Shown: one piece after another, positions 7,761 through 17,561 of the stretch
Numbering within the stretch: the first letter of the stretch is position 1
Layout of the letters: the number at the start of each line of letters is the position of its first letter
Assembly (NCBI RefSeq): GCF_014200015.1
Contig: NZ_JACHOT010000001.1
Coordinates: 1,612,001-1,676,000 of the forward strand
Length of the DNA: 64,000 nt
DNA from: Aminobacter niigataensis
GTDB lineage: Bacteria > Pseudomonadota > Alphaproteobacteria > Rhizobiales > Rhizobiaceae
Direction of reading: 5' to 3'
Notes under the pieces: model-generated
What the model saw: the letters and a program-made list of their open reading frames with translations, nothing else
Told to the model about the DNA's origin: nothing
Database searches by the model: none
Position numbers and translations under genes: made by a program

Positions 7761-10463
7761 ATGGTGGCGCCCAAGCGCATCTCTGAAGGTGAGGCCGATG
7801 CGCGCATGGCGCAGGTCAGGCGCGTCCGGACGCTGAGGCTGCTCGACGATGCCGGCGACCGGCGCCTGACGTTGGTCATAGCACCTGCCGGCTTCGGCAA
7901 GTCCTCGTTGATGAACCAGCGTTACGAGGATCTGCGCAAGCAAGGCCACCAGGCAGCCTGGGCCGCGCTGGATGGCGACGATCGCGACGGCACCCACTTC
8001 CTCCTCGGACTGCTCGGAGTTCTCACCGCAGCACACGTCTTTCCCGCTGCGGCGCAGGATTATTCCAGTCTGTCGCAGCAGCATGTTCTGGGCGTCATCC
8101 TGACCCAGTTGCAACGGCTGCGCCGCCCCCTGTACCTGTTCCTCGACGACTATCATTTCGCCCAGAGCGATGAAAACGACGCGACGCTGGCGCGGCTCCT
8201 GTTTTCGCCGCAGGCACGAAACCTCAGGCTGCTGATCATCTCCAGGTCGGAGCCGAGGTTGGCGATCTCGGCGATGCAGCTGAATGGCCAACTCACCTAT
8301 CTGAAGGCCAGCGATCTGCGTTTCTCGCCCGGAGAGGCTCAGAACCTGCTCGCCATGGCCGGGGTAAAGCTCGATAAATCGCAGATCGAAGCCCTGGTCC
8401 AGAAGACCCAGGGCTGGGCCGTGGCGCTGCAGCTTGCTCGGGTGCTGTTGCGTGACGGGGCCGTGACCGACAGGGACCTGCTTGAATTCAGCGGCACCCA
8501 GTTGGATATGGCACGCTACCTGTCCGAACAGGTCTTTTCGTCGCTCTCGGTCCATATGCAGTCGGCGCTGGTCGGCGTTGCGGCCCTGCCCTATTTCAGC
8601 GCCGAGCTGGCGAGCGCGGTCGTCAGCCCTGCCGCCGCCGCCGAACTGACCTCCGACATCGCAATCGGAGGCTTGCCGATCGAGGCGTTCGATGATGGGC
8701 ACAAGCAGTTCAAACTGCATGCGGTGTTCCAGGAATACCTGATGCAGGAAGCCCTCGCGCGCGGGCTGGACATCAACCAGATCAGGCGCAGTGCCGCACA
8801 CTGGTATGCAGCCCGGCGCGACTGGGCGAGTGCCATCCGCCACGCCTTGCATGCGGAAGACTTCCGCCTTGCCGGGGAATTCTCCGAAAACGCGGGGGGA
8901 TGGCGACAGGTCTATGCCGGCGCCCGCGGGCTGCTGCAGCAGTTTCATGCGCTGGCGGCGGTGCTGCCCGAACCGGAAGCCGCAAAGTTTCCACGCAGCT
9001 TTCTCGGACTGGCCGTCGCCGCGGCCAAGGGCGGGAACCTGGCACTGGCGACTCATTATTTCGAGTTGGTCGATCGGACCATCGACCGTTCCGACAATAT
9101 CCTGGTCAACGAGGTCCGCCTGATCGGCGCGCTCATGGCGCTGTACCGGGACGATCGCATCGAAGCCCTCGACCTGTCGCTTCTCGAGCGCGATCTGACG
9201 CTGCTTGAGCTGGTGGAACCCGTGCAGCGCGCACTGACCTACAATCTGCTGTGCTTCCAGTATCTGGAGCGCAGCGAGTTCGAGCGCGCCGAGCGCCACG
9301 GCAACCTGGCGATCCAGTCCTTTACCCAGGCAGGAGCGCTTTTCGGGGCGATGCATCTCCATGTCCATGTCGGGCAGGCACAGTTCTTTCGCGGCGACAT
9401 GGAAGGCGCGAGTGCGGCCTACGAGCGCCTGGCCAGCGACGCGCAGAATGCCATTGGCAAGGGTTGCGACCTCGACGCGATCGCCCAGGTCCTGCTGGCC
9501 GAGACGCTGTCGGAGCGTGGTCTTCATGATGGCGCCGAGCGCATCCTTGAATGGTCGCTGCCGCATCTGGAGAAGAACGACTGTTGGTTCGACCTGTTGG
9601 CCGCAGCCTATCTGTCCCGCATTCGCGCAAGAATGGTCAGGAACGATTTTGACGGCGTGGACGCCGTGCTCGAACAGGCAAGGCGCACCGCACAGCGCCG
9701 TGGCTTTCCTCGCCTGCAAAGGCTGGTAGCACGAGAGCAGATGCGCTCTCTCATCCACTTCGGCGACATCCAGGGCGCAAAGCGTTTCGCCGACCGTTTC
9801 GATCTCGGCGCGGAAACGGCGTTCGACATCGAGCGCAACCGGCTTTCGTTCCGGCTACGCGGCGAGGTACCCGCAACGCTGTGGGTACGGATCTGGATAC
9901 AGGAAGGCCAGACGGAGCGCGCACTCGACATGCTGCAGCGCCTGGAGGTGGCCCAGGAACGTCCCTTCAGTGTGCCGAGAATGCTCCGGATGCGCCTGCT
10001 GGCGGTGCTGGCCGGCATGAAGACCGGCAAGGTAGAACGCACCGCTTCCGTGCTAGACGAAATCCTACTGACCCTGCCCAGCGCAACCTATCGCGCGGCC
10101 TTTTTCGAGGAGGGTCCCGACATGCTCGCCTTGCTGCGCCGGCGCGCGCAGGAAGCCGGCCCTGACAGCCTTATCGCCCGGCGCGTCGGCCAGATCTTTG
10201 CGCCGGCAGATGCGTCAGTTCCAGGAGAAGGTTCGGCAGAAACGGCGGCGGATTCCTCGAGCGCACCGCATACGCTGACCCAGCAGGAACTGAAGGTCAT
10301 TTCATTGATCTGCGGCGGCTTCTCCAACAAGGAGATAGCGAGGCATATGGACGTCAGCGAAAACACCGTGAAGTTTCACGTCCGAAATGTCTTCTCAAAG
10401 CTCAATGTCCACTCGCGCACTGCGGCCATCTCGGTCGCGCGAGAGCTAGGACTATTAGCCTAA
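7761..10463 (+). CDS. MalT-like LuxR-family transcriptional regulator (signal-transducing ATPase)
   Basis: A 900-residue regulator of the LAL/MalT architecture. The N-terminal STAND ATPase has Walker A APAGFGKSS (~41-49) and Walker B LYLFLDDYH (~125-134). A long helical, TPR-like middle region probably binds the inducer. The C-terminus is a LuxR-type helix-turn-helix (LTQQELKVISLICGGFSNKE ... VSENTVKFHVRNVFSKL, ~837-895). The frame is open from TTG 7740, but I prefer ATG 7761. It reads toward the hydantoinase/ABC operon that starts 125 bp downstream and is its likely ATP- and ligand-dependent activator, by analogy with MalT; that assignment is inference. Confidence 0.88.
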   Translation: MVAPKRISEGEADARMAQVRRVRTLRLLDDAGDRRLTLVIAPAGFGKSSLMNQRYEDLRKQGHQAAWAALDGDDRDGTHFLLGLLGVLTAAHVFPAAAQDYSSLSQQHVLGVILTQLQRLRRPLYLFLDDYHFAQSDENDATLARLLFSPQARNLRLLIISRSEPRLAISAMQLNGQLTYLKASDLRFSPGEAQNLLAMAGVKLDKSQIEALVQKTQGWAVALQLARVLLRDGAVTDRDLLEFSGTQLDMARYLSEQVFSSLSVHMQSALVGVAALPYFSAELASAVVSPAAAAELTSDIAIGGLPIEAFDDGHKQFKLHAVFQEYLMQEALARGLDINQIRRSAAHWYAARRDWASAIRHALHAEDFRLAGEFSENAGGWRQVYAGARGLLQQFHALAAVLPEPEAAKFPRSFLGLAVAAAKGGNLALATHYFELVDRTIDRSDNILVNEVRLIGALMALYRDDRIEALDLSLLERDLTLLELVEPVQRALTYNLLCFQYLERSEFERAERHGNLAIQSFTQAGALFGAMHLHVHVGQAQFFRGDMEGASAAYERLASDAQNAIGKGCDLDAIAQVLLAETLSERGLHDGAERILEWSLPHLEKNDCWFDLLAAAYLSRIRARMVRNDFDGVDAVLEQARRTAQRRGFPRLQRLVAREQMRSLIHFGDIQGAKRFADRFDLGAETAFDIERNRLSFRLRGEVPATLWVRIWIQEGQTERALDMLQRLEVAQERPFSVPRMLRMRLLAVLAGMKTGKVERTASVLDEILLTLPSATYRAAFFEEGPDMLALLRRRAQEAGPDSLIARRVGQIFAPADASVPGEGSAETAADSSSAPHTLTQQELKVISLICGGFSNKEIARHMDVSENTVKFHVRNVFSKLNVHSRTAAISVARELGLLA

Positions 10464-10498
10464 CCGTCATTTTGGGTAGGTACGCAATCAGCCTGCCC

Positions 10499-10514
10499 AC
10501 CCGATCGGTCGGGT
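10499..10514. promoter_or_regulatory. Perfect inverted repeat ahead of hyuB
   Basis: ACCCGATCGGTCGGGT is a 16-base perfect inverted repeat (ACCCGA arms) in the 125 bp between the LuxR gene and hyuB. It could be an operator for the operon or a small hairpin. There is no T-tract, so it is not a convincing terminator. Confidence 0.3.
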
Positions 10515-10588
10515 ATGCAAGTCCCCTCCTCGATGCAACCTTTCCGCATGGGCAGCAGATACACGCGCTGCAGTCATAAAGGTGCGGA

Positions 10589-12283
10589 ATGGAGCAGCAG
10601 GTGCGAACCGTCGATCCCGTGACCCAGGAGATCATCCAGGGCAAGCTACTGTCGATGGTCGACGAGATGGGCATCGTGATGGCGCGGACCAGCATGAGCC
10701 CCGTCATCTACGAGGTTCTGGATTTCGCCTGCGGCATCTGCACCCGCGACTGCGACCTGATCGCCCAGACCAACGGCATCACGCTGTTCACCGGCACCTT
10801 CGCCACCCAGGTTCGCAGCCTCGTCGAGCGGTTCGCCGACGACATGGCGCCGGGCGACGTGCTGGTGACCAACGACCCCTATGCCGGCGGTACGCATTCC
10901 TGCGACCTGGCGATCATGCGTCCGATCTTTGCCGAAGGCCGCATCATCGCATTTGCCATCAATGTCGCCCACTGGCTGGACGTCGGCGGTGCGGTGCCCG
11001 GCAGCCTGCCGCCGGACGCCAATTCGGTTTTCCAGGAGGGCCTTCGCCTGCCCTGCGTCCGCATTGCCCGCGACGACAAGCTGCTGCCTGACATGGTCCG
11101 TATCATCAGCGAGAATGTCCGCCTTCCGGAAGTGGCGTTGGGCGACCTCAATGCGCAGCTTGCCACTGTGCGCATCGCCGAGCGCCGCATCCTGGAGATG
11201 GTCGAAAAGTACGGTGCGGCCACGATCCAGGACGCCTTCGACCACCTCCTCGACGTCAGCGAGCGGCGTAGCCAGGACGTCATAGCGGCACTGCCGGACG
11301 GCATCTACGAGGCAACCGACATCATCGATGGCGATGGCATTACCACCGACCCCATCGAAGTGAAGGTCGCCATCCGGATCGAGGGCGGCCGCATGGAGGT
11401 GGATTTCACCGGCTGCCCACCAGCCGCGGCAGGCCCGATCAACTGCGCGCGCGGGGCACTCAGCTCGGCAGTGAAGACCATCTTCAAGGCGCTGGTGGCG
11501 CCACAGGAGCCGTCCAACGAAGGGTGGTTCCGGCCGCTTTCGGTGATCGCTCCCGATGGAACGGTCTTCACGGCGCAGAAACCCTCGCCGACAGGCTGGT
11601 ACTACGAAGGCTCCGTCCATGCCTCCGAACTGGTATGGAAGGCGCTTGCACCGCTGATGCCGGAACGTTTCTCCGCCGGCTCCTATTCCAGCCTGTGCGT
11701 GACATACATCAATGGCCGGACCGCCGACGGCGAAGAGTTCATCCACATCGAGCCGCAGCATGGCGGCTGGGGTGGAACGCCCGGTCGCGACGGCGCCAGT
11801 GCGGTGATCGCCCTGACCGACGGCGATACCTACAATTACTCGGTGGAGCTGATCGAAGCCAAATTTCCGCTCCACGTTCGGCGCTACGCGCTCAATGTCG
11901 AGGGCGGAGCCGGCGCAGGCCAGTGGCGCGGCGGCTTCGGGGTCGTGCGCGAATACGAGATCCTGTCCGGAGAGGCCGACATCCACAGCGGCTTCGGCCG
12001 CTCGAGGACGCCGCCCTGGGGCATGGACGGCGGCGGCGCGGGCAGTCTCAACCGGCTCGATGTCGTGGACAAGGAGGCGGCGAACACCACCTCCTATGGG
12101 CGCCTGTCTCACCGCCGCGTCGTCAAAGGCGACTTGCTGCGTATCGCCACTGGCGGCGGCGGCGGCTGGGGCGATCCAACCAAGAGAAACAAGGATGCGA
12201 TCGCCGAGGACATCAGCGCCGGCTACATCAGCGCGGAACGCGCGGCATCGGAATACAACCACCGGGGCACGACGACGAAATGA
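10589..12283 (+). CDS. hyuB: N-methylhydantoinase B / acetophenone carboxylase-type subunit (HyuB)
   Basis: A 564-residue protein of the hydantoinase B/oxoprolinase family, which works with HyuA in ATP-dependent opening of hydantoins, 5-oxoproline or related cyclic amides; some relatives are carboxylase subunits. It begins with the typical DPVTQEIIQGKL, has the NDPYAGGTHS block and ends in a Gly-rich GGGGGWGDP motif characteristic of the family. The length is normal. The start is ATG 10589 behind AAAGGTGCGGA. Its TGA overlaps the hyuA ATG (ATGA at 12280-12283), so translation is coupled. The substrate is not readable from sequence; the co-transcribed importer suggests an external small polar compound. 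Confidence 0.9.
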   Translation: MEQQVRTVDPVTQEIIQGKLLSMVDEMGIVMARTSMSPVIYEVLDFACGICTRDCDLIAQTNGITLFTGTFATQVRSLVERFADDMAPGDVLVTNDPYAGGTHSCDLAIMRPIFAEGRIIAFAINVAHWLDVGGAVPGSLPPDANSVFQEGLRLPCVRIARDDKLLPDMVRIISENVRLPEVALGDLNAQLATVRIAERRILEMVEKYGAATIQDAFDHLLDVSERRSQDVIAALPDGIYEATDIIDGDGITTDPIEVKVAIRIEGGRMEVDFTGCPPAAAGPINCARGALSSAVKTIFKALVAPQEPSNEGWFRPLSVIAPDGTVFTAQKPSPTGWYYEGSVHASELVWKALAPLMPERFSAGSYSSLCVTYINGRTADGEEFIHIEPQHGGWGGTPGRDGASAVIALTDGDTYNYSVELIEAKFPLHVRRYALNVEGGAGAGQWRGGFGVVREYEILSGEADIHSGFGRSRTPPWGMDGGGAGSLNRLDVVDKEAANTTSYGRLSHRRVVKGDLLRIATGGGGGWGDPTKRNKDAIAEDISAGYISAERAASEYNHRGTTTK

Positions 12284-14334
12284 TCAGACTTGCAACCGAT
12301 GTCGGCGGCACCTTCACCGATCTCGTCGGATATGACGAGAAGACGGGCAAGGTATTCACCTCGAAGAGCCTGACCACACCCCAGGACCAGTCCATCGGCG
12401 TGCTCGACGTGATCGACCGCGCAGAGAGTGCCGGCGGCCTGGACCCCGACAAGGTCCGGTTCTTTGCCCATGGCGGAACGACGGTGATCAACGCGATCAC
12501 CGAACGCAAGGGCGTCAGGACCGCCCTGGTGACCACTGCCGGGTTTCGCGACGTCCTCGAGATCGGCCGCGGCAACCGCCCCGACCTCTACAATCTCCAG
12601 TTCCACAGCCCCGAACCGTTCATCCCCAGGAAGCTGCGTACAGAGGTCCGCGAACGGGTCGGCGCGGACGGAAGGATCATCGAACCGCTCAACGAGGACG
12701 ATGTTCGCCAGGCCGCGCGCCTGTTTCAGGACGAGGGAGTTGAGGCCGTAGCGGTCATCTTCCTGCACAGCTACGCCCATCCGGATCACGAGAAGCGCTG
12801 CGCAGCGCTGCTGCGCGACCTGCTGCCGGGCGTCACCGTCTGCGCCAGCTACGAGATCTCGCGCCAATGGCGCGAATATGAGCGCACCAACACCGTTGCC
12901 CTCAACGCCTATGTACAGCCGATCATCCAACGTTATTTCGCCAATCTCGAAAAGGCGCTTGCCGCCAAGGGCGTGTACTCAGCCTATTATGCGATGCTTT
13001 CGAATGGCGGAGTCGCGACGTTCTCGCAAGCCGTCGCCAGTCCGCTGACCCTTGTGGAATCCGGCCCTTCGGGCGGTGCGGCTGGTGCCGCCAGGATCGG
13101 CGCGATCCTCGGCGAAAAGGATGTCCTTTATCTCGACGTTGGCGGCACGACGGCAAAATGCACGCTCATTCGCGACGGCAAGCCAAATCTCGACGCCGAA
13201 TACAAGTTGGAATGGGCCCGCACCTTCCCCGGCTATCCGGTCCAGGTGCCGGTGGTCGACATCGTCGAGATCGGCTCGGGCGGAGGTTCGATCGCATGGA
13301 TCGACGCCGCCGGCGGCCTGCGGGTGGGACCGAAAAGTGCCGGGTCTTCGCCCGGACCGGCCTGCTACGGGCTTGGCGGAACCGAACCGACGGTCACTGA
13401 CGCCAAGGTGGCCATCGGACTGCTTGATCCTGCCGCATTTGCCGAAGGCGCGATGACCCTCGACGTCGAACTCGCGCGCCAGGCCATCACCAGGCTGGCC
13501 GGACCGCTCGGTCTGTCCGTCGACGACGCTGCCCAGGCCATCATCGACGTCGCCGAATCCAACATGATCAACGCCCTGAAACTGGTCACCGTCCAGCGCG
13601 GCCACGATCCGCGCGACCTTGCGCTGATCGTAAGCGGCGGCGCCGGGCCGATGCTGGGCGCCCGCCTCGGCCGCGAACTCAACGCCAAGTCGATCATCAT
13701 CCCACCGCATTCGGGCATCTTCTCGGCCTGGGGCATGCTGGCAGCCCATCCGCGCGCGGACATTCGCAAAACCTGGTTCTCGCCGCTGGCCGCCTCGTCG
13801 CTTGGCGAACTGGCCGACCTGTTCAGCGGCATGGAAGATGAGGCACTGTCCTATTTCGATCTCGACGGCAAGGGCGACATCGCCTTCAGCTACACCGTCG
13901 AAATGCGCTATCGCGGACAGGAGCATAGCGTGTCGACGCGGTTCTCGCCGTCGATGCAACTCGTCGATTTCGCCGAGGCCTTCCATCTTGCTCACGAGAC
14001 CGCCTACTCGTTCCGCCTGCCCGATGCACGCATCGAGGTGACGAACCTGCATCTTCAGGCCGAGATTGCCGGCAATGTCATCGACTGCCCTCTGATCGAC
14101 GATAATGGTCGTACTGTCGCCAAGGCGCGCAAGGGCGAACGCAAAGTCTATTTCGGCAACGATGGCGGCTGGAAATTCTGCGCCGTCTATGATCGTAACG
14201 GTCTGCCCTGCGGCGAGCGGCTAAGTGGCCCGCTGCTTGTCGAGGAGCCAACCACGACAACGCTTGTTCATGCAGGGCAAGTCCTGGAAATCACTGACCG
14301 GGGCATCATGGTAATCACGGAAGAGGTCCGCTAG
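12280..14334 (+). CDS. hyuA: N-methylhydantoinase A / 5-oxoprolinase-type ATPase subunit (HyuA)
   Basis: A 684-residue HyuA-family protein with the sugar-kinase/Hsp70-like ATP fold. The N-terminal phosphate loop is TDVGGTFTD (~5-13) and the second one is LDVGGTTAKCTL (~285-296). A C-terminal beta-rich domain with EMRYRGQEH follows. Length and order are those of the family. It overlaps hyuB by four bases, and the importer ATPase starts 3 bp after its stop, so all are one transcript. It should hydrolyse ATP to phosphorylate the amide carbonyl while HyuB completes ring opening; this comes from family knowledge, not from the window. Confidence 0.92.
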   Translation: MIRLATDVGGTFTDLVGYDEKTGKVFTSKSLTTPQDQSIGVLDVIDRAESAGGLDPDKVRFFAHGGTTVINAITERKGVRTALVTTAGFRDVLEIGRGNRPDLYNLQFHSPEPFIPRKLRTEVRERVGADGRIIEPLNEDDVRQAARLFQDEGVEAVAVIFLHSYAHPDHEKRCAALLRDLLPGVTVCASYEISRQWREYERTNTVALNAYVQPIIQRYFANLEKALAAKGVYSAYYAMLSNGGVATFSQAVASPLTLVESGPSGGAAGAARIGAILGEKDVLYLDVGGTTAKCTLIRDGKPNLDAEYKLEWARTFPGYPVQVPVVDIVEIGSGGGSIAWIDAAGGLRVGPKSAGSSPGPACYGLGGTEPTVTDAKVAIGLLDPAAFAEGAMTLDVELARQAITRLAGPLGLSVDDAAQAIIDVAESNMINALKLVTVQRGHDPRDLALIVSGGAGPMLGARLGRELNAKSIIIPPHSGIFSAWGMLAAHPRADIRKTWFSPLAASSLGELADLFSGMEDEALSYFDLDGKGDIAFSYTVEMRYRGQEHSVSTRFSPSMQLVDFAEAFHLAHETAYSFRLPDARIEVTNLHLQAEIAGNVIDCPLIDDNGRTVAKARKGERKVYFGNDGGWKFCAVYDRNGLPCGERLSGPLLVEEPTTTTLVHAGQVLEITDRGIMVITEEVR

Positions 14335-14337
14335 CCC

Positions 14338-15432
14338 ATGGCCATCGCGATTGGAATTGACAACGTAACCAGGACCTTTGGCACCGTCAAAGCCCTGGAG
14401 CGCGTGGGTATAAAGATCGGGGCCGGCGAATTCTTCACATTGCTCGGTTCGTCGGGCTCCGGAAAAAGTACGCTACTAAAGCTGATCGGCGGCTTTGACC
14501 GTCCCACCACCGGGCGGGTCCTGTTCGATGGCCAGGACGTCACCGACATGCCGGCAAACCGCCGCCCGTCAAACACCGTCTTCCAGGATCTCGCCCTGTT
14601 TCCTCACATGACAGTGGGAGAGAACGTCGCCTACGGACTGAAGGTGAAGGGCGTAGCCGCCTCTGAACGCAAGAAGCGCGTAGACAGCACGCTCGCTCTG
14701 GTCGATCTGGCAGGATTTGCCGAGCGCAACGTCAATGTTCTCTCTGGTGGACAGCGGCAACGGGTCGCCCTGGCGCGCGCACTTGTCATGGAGCCGGGCA
14801 TCCTGCTTCTCGACGAGCCGTTGACCGGACTCGACGAAAGGCTGCGCCAGCAGATGCGCGACGAGTTCGGCAGGCTGCATCAGCGGACCGGGTCGACCTT
14901 CGTGCTGGTCACCCACAATCAGGACGAGGCGCTGAGCCTCAGCGACCGCATGGCCATCATGCACAAGGGCAGGATCGAGCAGGTGGGACGGCCGGCCGAC
15001 TTCTTTGCCAATCCCGCCAATGATTTCGTCGCACGTTTCGTTGGCATGGAACGCGTCCTCAAGCCCGAAAGGCTGGAACGCAGCGGCGGCGACACGGTCG
15101 CCATCATAGCCGGTGAGCGGCTGGTTCTGCCAGGCGCTCGCGACGTTGGGGAAATGGGACTCCTGGCGGTTCGTCCCGACCGAATTTCGCTCGCGAACGG
15201 GCATGCAGCGCCCGGCAGTTCACTCAGAGCTACCGTGGCCGGGCGCCAGTTTCGAGGCCGGTTCTTCGACTTCTATCTCGAACTTGGCGACGGCCAGAAG
15301 CTCGACGCCGAGATCCCGGTCGAGTTCGCCGACGCCTGGCCCGAACCGGGCAATCCAGTGCGGCTCGAATTCGCCGGCGGCGCCTTGGTACCCGTGCCCG
15401 CATCGGGAACTGCGCCGAACCGTGACACCTGA
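14338..15432 (+). CDS. ABC importer ATPase, PotA/spermidine-putrescine type
   Basis: A 364-residue nucleotide-binding subunit with Walker A GSSGSGKST (~38-46), signature LSGGQRQRVALARA (~136-149), Walker B ILLLDEP (~156-162), the H-loop in LVTHNQDEA and a C-terminal TOBE-like regulatory domain (~270-355). This layout fits the polyamine/opine/thiamine group of class I importers. It is co-transcribed with hyuBA upstream and with its binding protein and two permeases downstream. It powers uptake at the inner membrane of a compound that the hydantoinase probably opens. Confidence 0.93.
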   Translation: MAIAIGIDNVTRTFGTVKALERVGIKIGAGEFFTLLGSSGSGKSTLLKLIGGFDRPTTGRVLFDGQDVTDMPANRRPSNTVFQDLALFPHMTVGENVAYGLKVKGVAASERKKRVDSTLALVDLAGFAERNVNVLSGGQRQRVALARALVMEPGILLLDEPLTGLDERLRQQMRDEFGRLHQRTGSTFVLVTHNQDEALSLSDRMAIMHKGRIEQVGRPADFFANPANDFVARFVGMERVLKPERLERSGGDTVAIIAGERLVLPGARDVGEMGLLAVRPDRISLANGHAAPGSSLRATVAGRQFRGRFFDFYLELGDGQKLDAEIPVEFADAWPEPGNPVRLEFAGGALVPVPASGTAPNRDT

Positions 15433-15471
15433 TCATCCTGAAGAAATCTCATAAAAAGAAGGGGTAACACG

Positions 15472-16644
15472 ATGACAAATCACATTAATCCTTTGAACAA
15501 TCCGATGGCGAGCAACTTCAACCGACGCCAGTTGCTCAAGACCCTCGGGGCCGGCGGTGCGGCACTGGCGGGCGGAACCCTGTTTCGGCCAATGGCGGCA
15601 CTGGCTGCGAGCGATCTGGCATTCTGGGCGACCGGTACGCTCGACGTCGGCGATGCCTGGTCTCGGGCAGCCGACGACGCGGGCCTGAACGTTGCCTTCA
15701 CCGACAATGGCAACGACCCGGGTCCGGCTGTCGCCCGCTTGGTCGCCGGCAACGCCAACGACCTCTTCGATATCGGTGGCCTGCAGGGCGGGGCCGAGAA
15801 GGAACTGGCGGTCCAGGGCGCAATCGTTCCCTGGGATATGTCGAAGATCCCCAACTACGAAAACGTCTGGCAATGGGCGAAGGATATTCCCTACCTGCAC
15901 CATGACGGAAAGCAGTATGGCCTGCCGGCTGTCATCAACGCAGACTCGATCATCTATCGCCCCGACAAGCTGGGCAAGGTCGACAGCTATGGCGTCATCT
16001 TCGATCCGAAGCTGAAGGGCCAGGTGGCGATGGAAGACGCCTGGATCAACAGCGCGGTCTTTGCCGCCATGTATCTGAAGGAGTCGGAAAACCAGAAGAT
16101 CGGCAATCCAGGCAACCTGACCGCGGACGAGCTTGGCCTGGTGATGGAGTTCCTCATCAAGCACAAGCGGGACGGCCAGTTCCGCACCTTCTGGAGCGGC
16201 TGGGAACAGGGCGTGCAGCTCGTCGGCGACGGCGAAGTGCTCGCGATGACTGGGTGGGAGCCCATCGTCTATGAAGGTCGCAAGCGCGGCCTGCAGGTCG
16301 AGTATGCTGCGCCTGTCGAAGGCTACGAAGGCTGGGGCAACAACCTGGTGCTGCTCAAGGGTGCGGTCGACCGTGGCCTAGGCGATGACGCCCACAAGTT
16401 CGCGAACTGGCTGTTCGACGGGTTCTATGGCTGTACGCTTGGCGAACAGCGCGGTTACGTCGTGCCTAGCGATCGCAATGTCGCCTACGCCGAGGCGCAC
16501 GCAAGCGAATTCGACCCGGCGAAGGTCAAGGCGCTGGCAGAGCACGTCAAGGCCAAGTTCAGCGGCAAGGTCGCCTGGCAGAATACCCGGCCGGACAATT
16601 TCCAGCTCTACGAAGAATGGTGGCAGAAGCTGCGTAACGCCTGA
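15472..16644 (+). CDS. Periplasmic substrate-binding protein, PotD/spermidine-putrescine type
   Basis: A 390-residue extracellular binding protein. The N-terminus carries a twin-arginine export signal, NRRQLLKTLGAGGAALAG, ending near AALAA, so it is probably exported folded by Tat. The mature part has the type II periplasmic fold typical of PotD-like proteins (LVAGNANDLFDIGGLQ, YGLPAVINADSIIYRPDKLG). Start ATG 15472 is supported by AAGGGG eight bases upstream. It captures the ligand for the importer of this operon. The ligand may be a hydantoin or lactam derivative rather than a polyamine, judging from hyuAB; this is inference. Confidence 0.92.
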   Translation: MTNHINPLNNPMASNFNRRQLLKTLGAGGAALAGGTLFRPMAALAASDLAFWATGTLDVGDAWSRAADDAGLNVAFTDNGNDPGPAVARLVAGNANDLFDIGGLQGGAEKELAVQGAIVPWDMSKIPNYENVWQWAKDIPYLHHDGKQYGLPAVINADSIIYRPDKLGKVDSYGVIFDPKLKGQVAMEDAWINSAVFAAMYLKESENQKIGNPGNLTADELGLVMEFLIKHKRDGQFRTFWSGWEQGVQLVGDGEVLAMTGWEPIVYEGRKRGLQVEYAAPVEGYEGWGNNLVLLKGAVDRGLGDDAHKFANWLFDGFYGCTLGEQRGYVVPSDRNVAYAEAHASEFDPAKVKALAEHVKAKFSGKVAWQNTRPDNFQLYEEWWQKLRNA

Positions 16645-16703
16645 TTGCGACCAACAGCGGCGGGAGCGGTTCGCGCTCCCACCGCACTTTTTCTGGAAAC
16701 CAG

Positions 16704-17561
16704 ATGAAATCGCCCGGTCTTTTGCTTGCACTCCCGACCGCACTCATCGTGCTGTTGCTCGGGTTCGTTCCCCTGATCGTCATTCTGGTCTGGAGTTTCT
16801 GGACCTGGGACCCCGCGACCTATTGGATCAGGCCGGAGTTCAGCCTGGCCGGTTATGCAGCGATCCTCGAGGCCGGGCGATGGAGCGTCATCGTCGGATC
16901 GCTGGGCAAGGCATTCCTGACCGCCGCAATTTGCGTGGTCATCGGCTATCCCGCGGCAATGGCGGTGCATTTTCTGGCAAGCAGGCGAACGGCACTCCTG
17001 CTCATGGCGCTGTTCACCATCCCGTTCTTTACCTCGTACATGATCCGCGCCTTTTCCTGGCGGCTGGTGCTGGGCCGCAACGGCCTGATCAATGGCTGGC
17101 TGATGGATCTCGGGATCGTCGACCAGCCGCTCGACTGGCTCCTGTTTTCCAATTTTGCCGTCAATGTCGGCCTGGTCGCCTCCTACCTGCCATTCGTCAT
17201 CTTTCCGCTGATCCTGTCGATGCAACGCGTCGAGCCGTCGCTGCTCGCCGCCAGCCAGGACCTTGGCGCGAGCTTCTGGCGCACCTTCCGCTCGGTTCTG
17301 CTGCCGCTCACGCAAGCCGGCATATTCGCCGGATTTCTCTTCGTCTTCGTCATGGCGGCAGGGTCGGCGACCGAAGTGCAGATGCTTGGCGGCGCAGCCG
17401 CATCGATGATCTCGGTGATGATCAACGACGTCATGCGGGTCGTGAACTTCCCGCTGGCCTTCGCAATCTCGACCGTGGTGCTGATCATCCTGTTCGGGCT
17501 GATATTCATCGGCAACCGTCTGTTCAAGCTGACCAGACTGTTCGAGGGTTTCACATGGTAG
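16704..17561 (+). CDS. ABC importer permease, PotB type
   Basis: A 285-residue integral membrane subunit with six predicted hydrophobic helices. The cytoplasmic EAA loop AASQDLGASFWRTFRSVLLP (~181-200) docks the ATPase. Its stop overlaps the start of the next permease by seven bases (17555-17561), so the pair is co-translated, as expected for heterodimeric PotB/PotC-type channels. Confidence 0.93.
   Translation: MKSPGLLLALPTALIVLLLGFVPLIVILVWSFWTWDPATYWIRPEFSLAGYAAILEAGRWSVIVGSLGKAFLTAAICVVIGYPAAMAVHFLASRRTALLLMALFTIPFFTSYMIRAFSWRLVLGRNGLINGWLMDLGIVDQPLDWLLFSNFAVNVGLVASYLPFVIFPLILSMQRVEPSLLAASQDLGASFWRTFRSVLLPLTQAGIFAGFLFVFVMAAGSATEVQMLGGAAASMISVMINDVMRVVNFPLAFAISTVVLIILFGLIFIGNRLFKLTRLFEGFTW

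Noticed and set aside
7644-9758. A 704-codon reverse open frame antisense to the LuxR regulator
   Set aside because: It mirrors the codon-position GC bias of the forward gene, has no recognisable domain, and the forward frame carries clear ATPase and LuxR motifs.
10646-12262. A 538-codon reverse open frame antisense to hyuB
   Set aside because: No domain is recognisable, and hyuB family motifs run through the forward strand over the same span.
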